This document shows, one piece after another, positions 1-6,350 of a DNA stretch of 7,063 nt (within the stretch, counting starts at the first letter, position 1; every line of letters begins with the position of its first letter). Origin of the DNA: Gammaproteobacteria bacterium (GTDB lineage: Bacteria > Pseudomonadota > Gammaproteobacteria > SG8-11); assembly GCA_016200445.1 (NCBI GenBank), contig JACQEQ010000328.1, forward strand, positions 1-7,063, given 5' to 3'. The translations under genes were made by a program, and so were the position numbers. The notes below the pieces were generated by a model. It saw nothing but the letters and a program-made list of their open reading frames with translations, ran no database searches and was not told the origin of the DNA.

Positions 1-975
1 GCCAGGTAGAAAACCATGATCCTCGGCTAAGGGCGGTGTACTACGCGTCGCGATAATTTTATTGTAAAGCTTGTTTTCTACAGTAAGTTCGATCGCGGCC
101 GCCAGAGCCAGGATAGTCTTTCCTGAGCCTGCCGCGCCGGTGAGGGTAACAAGGTGAACTTCGGGATCGAGAAGCAAATGCAGTGCGATTCCCTGGTAAA
201 TGTTGCGAGGTTTTAAGCCCCAGGCAGCTTGATGTAACAGCTTGTCTTGTGGCAAGTCGCGCAGAATAACGTGCTCGGTCGTGACTTCAGTGACACGCCC
301 GACGAAGCCTTTCTGATCGACTACAAATTGGTTTGGATAGATATCGTAATTCAACGCTTCGTGAGGCACGGTATGGTACGCAGAGCCATGTTTGTAAACG
401 GTCTTGACATTTGAGACCTGATCCCAGAACGATCCTGGAATCTCAACATATCCCTTGGTTAACTGTCGAATGTCGGATACCAGTTGGTCGGTTTGATAAT
501 CTTGCGATTCTATACCGCAGCCGCGCGCCTTAAGCCGCATGTTGATATCTTTGGTGACGAGAATAATTTTCGTATCTTTGTTTTCGGTTTGCAGTACGCG
601 TATCCGGTTGATGATGCGGTTGTCGTTATCGTCATCCGGCAGATAGTGCTCTTTAGAACGATCCAGCTGCGTGAGCATGATGGATAAGGAGCCATGTACT
701 TCACCGCTGTCTGTATGGCGGATTGGGATCCCTTTTTCGATCGCTTGCGGTGGGGCATCGCCTAGCAGTTTGTCTATCATTCGGATCGCAGAGCGACAAT
801 CTGCTGCGATGGATTGTTTGGTGTCTTTAAGTTTGTCAAGTTCTTCGAGCACGGTCATCGGTATGATGACTTGATGCTCTTGGAAATTTTGCAACGAGTT
901 AGGATCGTGGATGAGGACATTGGTATCGAGTACGTAAGCGGTTTTGCGGAACGACCGATCATGGTCCATATTCAT
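1..975 (-). CDS. PIN-PhoH family protein (PIN nuclease domain plus PhoH-type ATPase), C-terminus cut by window edge
   Basis: This is the first 325 codons of a minus-strand gene that stays open to the left edge. Seen: an N-terminal PIN domain (about residues 12-160), with acidic residues typical of its metal site at D17 (in YVLDTNVLIHDP), E44/E45 (TVLEELDKL), D114-D117 and D143 (VTKDINMRLKA). A linker or OB-like part follows (about 175-250), then a PhoH-type P-loop ATPase domain with Walker A GAAGSGKT at 280-287 and the conserved STPPLAEDHGFLPG stretch ending at the edge. Known: PIN-PhoH proteins (B. subtilis YlaK, mycobacterial PhoH2) are cytoplasmic and combine an RNase-type PIN fold with an RNA helicase/ATPase-type module; their cellular role is poorly defined. 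The family is usually about 450-470 residues, so roughly 140 are missing, including Walker B. The ATG at 975 is chosen because GAGGT (985-981) lies 5 nt upstream; an in-frame ATG at 969 is the alternative. It is transcribed divergently from ftsK. The family call is firm; the function is not. Confidence 0.93.
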   Translation of the reverse strand, partial: MNMDHDRSFRKTAYVLDTNVLIHDPNSLQNFQEHQVIIPMTVLEELDKLKDTKQSIAADCRSAIRMIDKLLGDAPPQAIEKGIPIRHTDSGEVHGSLSIMLTQLDRSKEHYLPDDDNDNRIINRIRVLQTENKDTKIILVTKDINMRLKARGCGIESQDYQTDQLVSDIRQLTKGYVEIPGSFWDQVSNVKTVYKHGSAYHTVPHEALNYDIYPNQFVVDQKGFVGRVTEVTTEHVILRDLPQDKLLHQAAWGLKPRNIYQGIALHLLLDPEVHLVTLTGAAGSGKTILALAAAIELTVENKLYNKIIATRSTPPLAEDHGFLPG

Positions 976-980
976 CACAT

Positions 981-985
981 ACCTC
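981..985 (-). promoter_or_regulatory. Ribosome binding site of the PIN-PhoH gene
   Basis: On the minus strand the sequence reads GAGGT, then ATGTG, then the ATG at 975. This is a good Shine-Dalgarno core at 5-nt spacing. The ATG at 980 inside the spacer meets a stop codon immediately (ATG TGA), so it is not the start. The site supports 975 over the in-frame ATG at 969. Confidence 0.55.
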
Positions 986-1007
986 GCGATTGGGATGACT
1001 TGCATGA

Positions 1008-1021
1008 CACCGCATGCGGTG
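1008..1021. repeat. 14-bp perfect palindrome (CACCGCATGCGGTG) in the leader of the PIN-PhoH gene
   Basis: Seen directly: positions 1008-1021 read the same on both strands. The palindrome lies between the suggested phoH promoter (1049-1078) and the phoH ribosome binding site (981-985), so it would fall in the 5' leader of that mRNA. It has no spacer, so it would not fold well as an RNA hairpin. A dimeric DNA-binding protein site is more plausible. No known operator is recognised. Confidence 0.45.
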
Positions 1022-1048
1022 CACATAAAATTTTAATTCGTCCTATCT

Positions 1049-1078
1049 CATATATCGCCCATATTTCAACGATTTCAA
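1049..1078 (-). promoter_or_regulatory. Possible sigma70-type promoter for the PIN-PhoH gene
   Basis: On the minus strand, TTGAAA (1078-1073) is followed after 18 bp by TATATG (1054-1049). This would start transcription near 1042 and leave a leader of about 67 nt before the ATG at 975. The stretch from about 1025 to 1095 is A+T-rich, so chance matches are easy; a second TTGAAA and other A/T-rich -10-like hexamers lie nearby. This is a candidate only. Confidence 0.25.
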
Positions 1079-1103
1079 GTTTAAATTTACTTCAGTCCTC
1101 AGA

Positions 1104-1121
1104 CTGCACTAAAAAGTGCAG
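1104..1121. repeat. Inverted repeat CTGCACT-AAAA-AGTGCAG, possible operator
   Basis: Seen directly: a perfect 7-bp inverted repeat (1104-1110 and 1115-1121) around AAAA. It lies in the middle of the divergent phoH/ftsK region, upstream of both suggested promoters. A rho-independent terminator is unlikely: the stem is short, no U-tract follows, and neither flanking gene ends here. An operator for a dimeric regulator fits better. Its TGCACT/AGTGCA arms recall NtrC half-sites, but the spacing is one base shorter than the usual 17-bp site, so no regulator is named. Confidence 0.45.
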
Positions 1122-1152
1122 GCAACAGCGGCGAGGCAACCCAAAATTTATG

Positions 1153-1182
1153 ATGTCGCATGCACAGGATGCTCCCTATAAT
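1153..1182 (+). promoter_or_regulatory. Possible sigma70-type promoter for ftsK
   Basis: A perfect -10 hexamer TATAAT lies at 1177-1182. The best -35-like hexamer is weak (ATGTCG, 1153-1158, 18-bp spacing). Transcription would start near 1189, leaving only about 14 nt before the GTG at 1203 or 26 nt before the TTG at 1215. This fits the absence of a clear ribosome binding site. The hexamer and its position before ftsK are the only support. Confidence 0.4.
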
Positions 1183-1202
1183 GACGCGGTTCATTCACTG
1201 GC

Positions 1203-3503
1203 GTGGTATCGAGATTGACGCAGCTGAATTCAAATAAACACCGCAATATTCCCTTTGTAAGTCACGTCAACCGTGGCCTGCGCGAAGCCGCGCTCATCGC
1301 CTGCAGCGTGCTGGCATTGTATTTATTTCTGGCGCTGGTCAGTTATAGCCCGTCAGATCCCGCATGGTCGCACAGTCAAACCGTGGCGAGTATGTATAAC
1401 CTTGGCGGAGTTGCAGGCGCCTGGTTTTCGGATATTTTCTTTTACCTGTTTGGTTATCTGGCCTACCTATTTCCGATCATGGTCGCATTCAGTGGCTGGC
1501 TGATCTTGCGTGGCCGTCGATCCGAAACACCAACCCCAGCCGCGCATATCGTGACGCGTGCAATTGGGTTCGTGCTCACCATGCTGGGCGGTGCTGGGCT
1601 TGCGGCATTGCATTTCGCAGGTTCAGGCTTACCGGCGGACAGCGGCGGAATTTTAGGTAGCGGAGTGGGCCAAGCTCTGGCTGCCGGGCTTAGTTTTCTG
1701 GGCGCCACTTTGCTACTTCTTACCTTGTTTCTGACCGGTATCACTTTATTTACCCATTTCTCCTGGCTTTGGACGATGGATGCGTTGGGGCGCCTGACAT
1801 TGACATTTGTCGAGTGGTGCAAAGCGGCCATGATCGGCATGCGCGAGGCGTGGATCGGACGTCGCGCACGGGTTGAGCGCAAAGAAGTGGTGAAAGAAGA
1901 CATCAAGAAAAATAAAAAACGCCTGCCGCCGAAAATCGAACCGGTGGCGAAAAAAGTTGAGACCAGCGACCGCGCTGAGCGCGAAAAACAAATTCCGCTG
2001 TTTGCGACGCCGACGAACGCTGCCTTACCGCCCTTGTCCTTGCTCGATCCGGCCGAGCCCTCCAGGAATGTGATTTCCAAAGCATCGTTGGAAGCGGTGT
2101 CGCGACAGGTGGAACTCAAACTGGCAGACTTTGGCGTGGAAGGGGAAGTCGTCGAAGTGCATCCCGGACCGGTAATTACCCGTTACGAAATGCAACCCGC
2201 TGCCGGCGTCAAGGCCAGCCAGTTCAGCACCTTATCTAAAGACCTGGCACGCTCGTTGTTGGTAAAAAGCGTGCGCGTGGTCGAAGTCATTCCCGGCAAG
2301 TCCACCGTCGGGCTAGAAATTCCCAACGAACATCGCGAAATCGTCCGCTTGAGCGAAGTGTTGAATTCGGCCGCCTACGACGAATGCAAATCGCCGTTGA
2401 CGCTGGCTTTGGGTAAAGACATCGGCGGCAATTCGGTGGCCGCCGATTTAGCGCGCATGCCACACTTGCTGGTGGCCGGCACCACTGGTTCAGGCAAGTC
2501 GGTGGCGATCAATGCGATGATCTTGAGCCTGTTGTACAAGGCCACACCGCACGATGTGCGCATGATCATGATCGACCCTAAAATGCTGGAATTATCGGTG
2601 TACGAAGGTATTCCGCACTTACTCGCGCCGGTCGTCACCGACATGAAAGAAGCCGCGAATGCACTGCGCTGGTCGTGCGTCGAGATGGATCGCCGTTACC
2701 GGTTGATGGCGTCGCAAGGCGTGCGCAACATCATTGGCTACAATCGCAAAATTCAAGACGCGATTGATGCAGGTACGCCGATTTTCGATCCGACCTATAA
2801 ACCGACCGATCCCACGATTCCCAAGCGCGAGTTGACGCATCTGCCGTACATCGTGGTGATCGTCGATGAACTCGCCGACATGATGATGGTCGTCGGTAAA
2901 AAGGTCGAAGAATTGATTACCCGCTTAGCGCAAAAAGCGCGCGCGGCCGGTATTCATTTAATTTTGGCTACACAGCGGCCGTCGGTGGATGTCATCACCG
3001 GTTTGATCAAGGCGAATATTCCCACCCGCATCGCGTTTCAGGTTTCGTCAAAAATCGATTCGCGTACCATCCTCGATCAGATGGGTGCCGAAGCACTGCT
3101 CGGTCACGGCGACATGTTGTATATGCCGCCCGGTACCGGTTTGCCGGTGCGCGTGCATGGCGCGTTCGTCGCCGATCATGAAGTGCACCGCGTGGTTGAG
3201 CAGCTCAAGCAAAATTCCACGCCCAATTACAACGACGAAATCTTGCAAGGCTCGGCAGAAGGTGACGCCGTATTGCCCGGAGAAAAACCGGCCGAAGGCG
3301 AAGCCGACGCGCTCTACGACGAGGCTGTGGCGTTTGTTACCCAATCGCGACGCGCATCGATCTCATCGGTGCAACGCCGCTTCAAGGTCGGTTACAACCG
3401 TGCCGCACGCTTGGTCGAAGAAATGGAGCGTGCCGGCGTAGTCAGCAGCGTCGAGTCCAGCGGCGGGCGCGAAGTGCTGGCGCCACCGCCGCCGGAAGAT
3501 TAA
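1203..3503 (+). CDS. ftsK: DNA translocase FtsK
   Basis: FtsK is a septum-bound hexameric ATPase that pumps DNA at division and activates XerCD recombination at dif. Seen in the 766-residue product: a four-helix membrane domain (hydrophobic segments near 28-46, 78-102, 117-138 and 158-185); a short charged linker (about 215-290, Lys/Arg-rich near 223-240); an alpha subdomain (about 290-400, including VVEVHPGPVITRYEM); the motor, with Walker A GTTGSGKS at 426-433, Walker B IVVIVDE ending at D555/E556, and the ILATQRPSVDVITGLIKANI motif; and a C-terminal winged-helix gamma domain (about 703-752, RFKVGYNRAARLVEEMERAG) of the type that reads KOPS sites and contacts XerD. E. coli FtsK has about 1330 residues because of its long linker; this compact form resembles those of many other proteobacteria. 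The start is uncertain: no ATG is suitably placed, leaving GTG 1203 or TTG 1215, neither with a clear ribosome binding site. lolA follows closely. Identity is secure. Confidence 0.97.
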   Translation: MVSRLTQLNSNKHRNIPFVSHVNRGLREAALIACSVLALYLFLALVSYSPSDPAWSHSQTVASMYNLGGVAGAWFSDIFFYLFGYLAYLFPIMVAFSGWLILRGRRSETPTPAAHIVTRAIGFVLTMLGGAGLAALHFAGSGLPADSGGILGSGVGQALAAGLSFLGATLLLLTLFLTGITLFTHFSWLWTMDALGRLTLTFVEWCKAAMIGMREAWIGRRARVERKEVVKEDIKKNKKRLPPKIEPVAKKVETSDRAEREKQIPLFATPTNAALPPLSLLDPAEPSRNVISKASLEAVSRQVELKLADFGVEGEVVEVHPGPVITRYEMQPAAGVKASQFSTLSKDLARSLLVKSVRVVEVIPGKSTVGLEIPNEHREIVRLSEVLNSAAYDECKSPLTLALGKDIGGNSVAADLARMPHLLVAGTTGSGKSVAINAMILSLLYKATPHDVRMIMIDPKMLELSVYEGIPHLLAPVVTDMKEAANALRWSCVEMDRRYRLMASQGVRNIIGYNRKIQDAIDAGTPIFDPTYKPTDPTIPKRELTHLPYIVVIVDELADMMMVVGKKVEELITRLAQKARAAGIHLILATQRPSVDVITGLIKANIPTRIAFQVSSKIDSRTILDQMGAEALLGHGDMLYMPPGTGLPVRVHGAFVADHEVHRVVEQLKQNSTPNYNDEILQGSAEGDAVLPGEKPAEGEADALYDEAVAFVTQSRRASISSVQRRFKVGYNRAARLVEEMERAGVVSSVESSGGREVLAPPPPED
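3494..3499 (+). promoter_or_regulatory. Possible ribosome binding site inside the end of ftsK, for a GTG start of lolA
   Basis: GGAAGA lies in the last codons of ftsK, 5 nt before an in-frame GTG at 3505, which itself begins one base after the ftsK stop. If used, it would couple lolA translation to ftsK and add 11 residues before the ATG at 3538. The match to the Shine-Dalgarno consensus is partial. Confidence 0.3.
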
Positions 3504-3537
3504 CGTGCCGCGACACCCTCATCATTTGGGCCATGAC

Positions 3538-4224
3538 ATGACAATTAGAACAGGGCATACCTTCCACCTGCTAACGGGAAGGATAGGATGGAGATGGGTA
3601 AATCACAGCCTTCTCGCTTCAGTATTGACATTATTGTTTACGAGCAATGCGCTGGCCGTCACACCCACCGAGCGCCTCACGGATTTTTTTAAAAACGTGC
3701 AATCGCTGCGTGCCGATTTTCAACAAATCGTCACTGACCCGCGTGGTAAAACCATCCAAGATGCGCACGGTACGTTCCTGATGCAGCGCCCGAATAAATT
3801 TCGCTGGAATTATCAGAAGCCGTATGAACAAACCATCGTCGCCGATGGTGTCAAGCTGTGGGTCTATGACAAAGATCTGGAACAAGTGACGGTAAAAAAA
3901 CTGGACGAAGCGCTCGGCAATACGCCGGCCTTGTTGTTGTCGGGCGCGCACCCGTTGGCAGAAAGTTTTCACATCGCTGAACTGACTGATCGAAAAGACG
4001 GCTTGCAGTGGGCGGCGCTCACACCGAAGAGCGAGGAGGCGAATTTTAAACAAGTGCGGCTCGCCTTCGGAAAACAAAGCCTCGAAGTGATGGAGTTGGT
4101 GGACAGCTTCGAACAAACTACGCAACTGCGTTTTAGCAACGTGCAAAGCAATGTGAAACTGATCGCCAACGAATTTCAATTCACACCCCCCAAAGGTGTG
4201 GATGTCGTGGGTGATGGGAAATAG
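3538..4224 (+). CDS. lolA: Outer-membrane lipoprotein carrier protein LolA
   Basis: LolA is the periplasmic chaperone that takes lipoproteins from the LolCDE exporter and hands them to LolB or the outer membrane. From the ATG at 3538 the product has 228 residues: a signal peptide with hydrophobic core LLASVLTLLF (25-34) and a likely cleavage after SNALA (residue 40), then a mature part of about 188 residues, close to the 182 of E. coli LolA. Family features seen are QSLRADFQQIVTD near the mature N-terminus; QRPNKFRWNY, with R84 aligning with functionally important Arg43 of mature E. coli LolA; QTIVADGVKLWVYDKDLEQVTV; GNTPALLL; and the C-terminal FQFTPPKGVDV. The n-region before the hydrophobic core is long (about 24 residues). 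The alternative start, GTG 3505, has a better-placed GGAAGA but would lengthen it to about 35. The gene lies 1 or 34 bp after ftsK, the usual arrangement, and is probably co-transcribed with it. Identity is firm; the start is moderate. Confidence 0.93.
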   Translation: MTIRTGHTFHLLTGRIGWRWVNHSLLASVLTLLFTSNALAVTPTERLTDFFKNVQSLRADFQQIVTDPRGKTIQDAHGTFLMQRPNKFRWNYQKPYEQTIVADGVKLWVYDKDLEQVTVKKLDEALGNTPALLLSGAHPLAESFHIAELTDRKDGLQWAALTPKSEEANFKQVRLAFGKQSLEVMELVDSFEQTTQLRFSNVQSNVKLIANEFQFTPPKGVDVVGDGK

Positions 4225-4239
4225 TTCGTTAATATCAAC

Positions 4240-4848
4240 ATGCGAGCCGCACTGAAATTCGCCCATTGGATCGACGCATTGAACGAGCGTGCCGGCCGCA
4301 GTGTTTACTGGCTGGTGCTGGTCACCGTGGTACTCAGCGCGGGCAATGCAATTTCGCGCAAAGGCTTTAATCTCAGCTCCAATGCTTTGCTGGAAATTCA
4401 GTGGTACTTATTTGCGGCGGTGTTTCTACTGAGTGCGGGTTATACGCTCAAGCGTAACGAGCATGTGCGCGTCGACGTCATCAGCGGGCGCTTGAGCAAA
4501 CGCGCGCACGCGTGGATTGATATCTTTGGCGGGCTGTTGTTTCTGTTGCCGGCGAGCGCCGTGGTGCTTTATTACAGTTGGCCGTATTTTGTGAATTCGT
4601 TTGTTTCGCAAGAATGGTCGAGTAACCCGCAGGGTTTGATCATCTGGCCCGCCAAAGCGTTGATTCCGGCGGGCTTCGCATTGTTATTCTTGCAGGGCGT
4701 TGCCGAAACCATTAAGCGCATCGGTTTTCTGCTGGGTGTTGAAGTGCTCAACGCGCCACCGCCTGCACCGGCGGGCACAAGCCAAGCTCCACACGCCGCC
4801 GATATCAAGATCACAAAAATAAGAAACCGTAAATGCCGCTCGATTTAA
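4240..4848 (+). CDS. TRAP transporter small permease subunit (DctQ type)
   Basis: This inner-membrane protein pairs with the large permease to form the membrane part of a tripartite ATP-independent periplasmic transporter, which imports solutes using an ion gradient. The 202-residue product has four hydrophobic segments (about 22-38, 54-70, 93-114, 133-155), as expected for DctQ. The stretch LLEIQWYLFAAVFLLSAGYTL, then RNEHVRVDV (72-80), is characteristic, as is NPQGLIIWPAKALIPAGFALL before the last helix. This pattern fits the COG4665 subgroup annotated as mannitol/chloroaromatic-type; the annotation does not establish a substrate. A hydrophilic tail (about 170-202) is first Pro/Ala-rich and then basic. 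The gene starts 15 bp after lolA with no strong ribosome binding site, and its last 16 bases overlap the large permease gene. The symbol dctQ is left out because it implies C4-dicarboxylate transport. Confidence 0.9.
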   Translation: MRAALKFAHWIDALNERAGRSVYWLVLVTVVLSAGNAISRKGFNLSSNALLEIQWYLFAAVFLLSAGYTLKRNEHVRVDVISGRLSKRAHAWIDIFGGLLFLLPASAVVLYYSWPYFVNSFVSQEWSSNPQGLIIWPAKALIPAGFALLFLQGVAETIKRIGFLLGVEVLNAPPPAPAGTSQAPHAADIKITKIRNRKCRSI

Positions 4849-6293
4849 TGCCGCCGCTGATGTTCGCGGCCTTGACAATTCTTTTGCTGTTTGGTTATCC
4901 GGTGGCGTTCGCGTTGGCCGCCAACGGTTTGTTGTTCGGCGTGATCGGTATTCAGATGGGTTTGCTGACCGCCGATCTGCTCAATGCGCTGCCGCAGCGC
5001 ATTTTCGGCATCATGCAAAATGAAACCCTGCTGGCGATTCCGTTCTTTACCTTTATGGGATTGATTATGGAACGCAGCGGTATGGCCGAGGAGTTGCTTG
5101 ACATTATTGGCCAGCTGTTCGGACCGTTGCGCGGCGGCTTGGCCTACGCGGTGATTTTTGTCGGCGCATTATTGGCGGCCACCACCGGTGTGGTAGCGGC
5201 GTCGGTGATCTCAATGGGTTTGATCTCGCTGCCCATCATGCTGCGCTACGGCTACGACCGCCGCATCGCCACCGGCGTGATCGCCGCCAGTGGCACGCTC
5301 GCGCAAATTATTCCGCCGAGTTTGGTACTGATCGTATTAGCCGATCAACTCGGCCGCTCGGTCGGCGACATGTACACCGGCGCGTTGGTGCCAGGCTTGA
5401 TATTAACCAGCCTTTACGTCGCCTACGTGATGGGGGTGTCGATTGTTTACCCGCAGGCGTTACCGGCGTTGCCCTTGGAAGCGCGTACTTTGCGTGGTGC
5501 GGCCTTGGCGCGTAAAGCCTTGGTTTCGTTAATACCGCCGCTGGTGCTTATTTTCCTGGTCCTGGGCACCATCTTCCTGGGCATCGCCACGCCGACCGAA
5601 GGCGGCGCAATGGGTGCGGTCGGAGCACTAGTACTGGCGCTCATTAATAAACAACTTAGCCTCTCCGTGCTGAAGCAGGCGATGGACGCTACCGCCAAGT
5701 TGTCATCGTTTGTGTTGTTCATCCTGATCGGCTCGACCATTTTCAGTCTGGTGTTCCGCAGCGTGAACGGCGATCTGTGGGTGGAGCATTTGCTCACCAG
5801 TTTGCCTGGGGGGCAGCTCGGTTTTCTGATTGTTGTGAATCTGGTGATGTTCGTGCTGGCGTTCTTTCTGGATTTCTTCGAGTTGGCATTTATCCTGGTG
5901 CCGCTGTTGGCGCCCGTGGCAGACAAATTAGGCATCGATCTGATCTGGTTCGGTGTGCTGCTTGCGGTGAACATGCAAACCAGCTTCATGCATCCGCCGT
6001 TCGGCTTCGCGTTGTTCTATCTACGCAGCGTCGCGCCCAAAGAAGACTACAGCGACAAAATTACCGGCAAACTCATCGGCAAAATCACCACCAACCACAT
6101 CTATTGGGGCGCACTGCCATTCATCGCAATCCAGTTGATCATGGTGGCGATCATTATCGTGTTTCCCGGCGTGGTCAGCATCGAGAAGCATAAAAAATTC
6201 GAAGACGCGCCGCTGCAGATCGAAGTGCCTGCACCGGATGAAGTGTCAAGCTCCGCTCCAAAATTTAACCTGGATAGCGAGCCAGGCAAATAA
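4833..6293 (+). CDS. TRAP transporter large permease subunit (DctM type)
   Basis: This is the ion-coupled translocating subunit of the TRAP importer. The 486-residue product is hydrophobic throughout, with about a dozen membrane segments, and is longer than typical DctM (about 430). Conserved stretches seen include NETLLAIPFFTFMGLIMERSG (63-83), GALLAATTGVVAASVISMG (111-129), GTLAQIIPPSLVLIVLADQLG (154-174), ATPTEGGAMGAVGA (252-265), FFLDFFELAFILVPLLAP (344-361) and MQTSFMHPPFGFALFYLRSVAP (381-402). The last two are typical of the COG4664 subgroup that pairs with the small permease upstream. A polar tail of about 36 residues (451-486) follows the last helix. The ATG at 4833 overlaps the upstream gene by 16 bases. 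An in-frame ATG at 4848, in a TAATG overlap with that gene's stop, is an alternative that removes five residues. Either arrangement suggests translational coupling. No substrate-binding protein gene follows, so the substrate cannot be inferred. Confidence 0.95.
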   Translation: MPLDLMPPLMFAALTILLLFGYPVAFALAANGLLFGVIGIQMGLLTADLLNALPQRIFGIMQNETLLAIPFFTFMGLIMERSGMAEELLDIIGQLFGPLRGGLAYAVIFVGALLAATTGVVAASVISMGLISLPIMLRYGYDRRIATGVIAASGTLAQIIPPSLVLIVLADQLGRSVGDMYTGALVPGLILTSLYVAYVMGVSIVYPQALPALPLEARTLRGAALARKALVSLIPPLVLIFLVLGTIFLGIATPTEGGAMGAVGALVLALINKQLSLSVLKQAMDATAKLSSFVLFILIGSTIFSLVFRSVNGDLWVEHLLTSLPGGQLGFLIVVNLVMFVLAFFLDFFELAFILVPLLAPVADKLGIDLIWFGVLLAVNMQTSFMHPPFGFALFYLRSVAPKEDYSDKITGKLIGKITTNHIYWGALPFIAIQLIMVAIIIVFPGVVSIEKHKKFEDAPLQIEVPAPDEVSSSAPKFNLDSEPGK

Positions 6294-6313
6294 CAGATGC
6301 GATTCCTTATAAT
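6284..6313 (+). promoter_or_regulatory. Possible sigma70-type promoter before the right-edge gene
   Basis: A perfect TATAAT lies at 6308-6313, followed by GCGG as is common in gammaproteobacterial promoters. The -35 region is poor (AGGCAA at 6284-6289, 18-bp spacing) and overlaps the end of the large permease gene. A start near 6320 would leave a leader of about 31 nt before the ATG at 6351. This suggests the gene can be transcribed apart from the TRAP genes, but the support is one hexamer. Confidence 0.35.
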
Positions 6314-6350
6314 GCGGTAGGTAAATCAAAAGCCCCGGGCTGCCGATAAT

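Noticed and set aside
1104..1121. LexA box or NtrC site reading of the CTGCACT-AAAA-AGTGCAG element
   Set aside because: LexA boxes are CTG-N10-CAG while this is CTG-N12-CAG; NtrC sites are 17 bp while the matching core here is 16 bp. The symmetry is real but the regulator is not identifiable.
814..1218. Plus-strand 134-codon open frame from 814 to 1218
   Set aside because: It runs antisense through the start of the PIN-PhoH gene and then through the non-coding region. The product has no recognisable domain and no plausible ribosome binding site.
1463..2119. Minus-strand 218-codon open frame opposite ftsK
   Set aside because: It lies entirely inside the clearly coding ftsK frame, and its Ser/Pro/Arg-rich composition is typical of antisense translation.
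3631..4266. Minus-strand 211-codon open frame opposite lolA
   Set aside because: It mirrors lolA, whose product is clearly recognisable; the antisense product shows no family features.
5447..5989. Minus-strand 180-codon open frame opposite the TRAP large permease gene
   Set aside because: It is antisense to a strongly conserved permease, with low-complexity Ser/Asn/Arg composition and no domain.
6331..6341. AGCCCCGGGCT as a terminator after the TRAP genes
   Set aside because: The symmetric stem leaves almost no loop and has no T-run downstream on the plus strand, so it is unlikely to terminate transcription.
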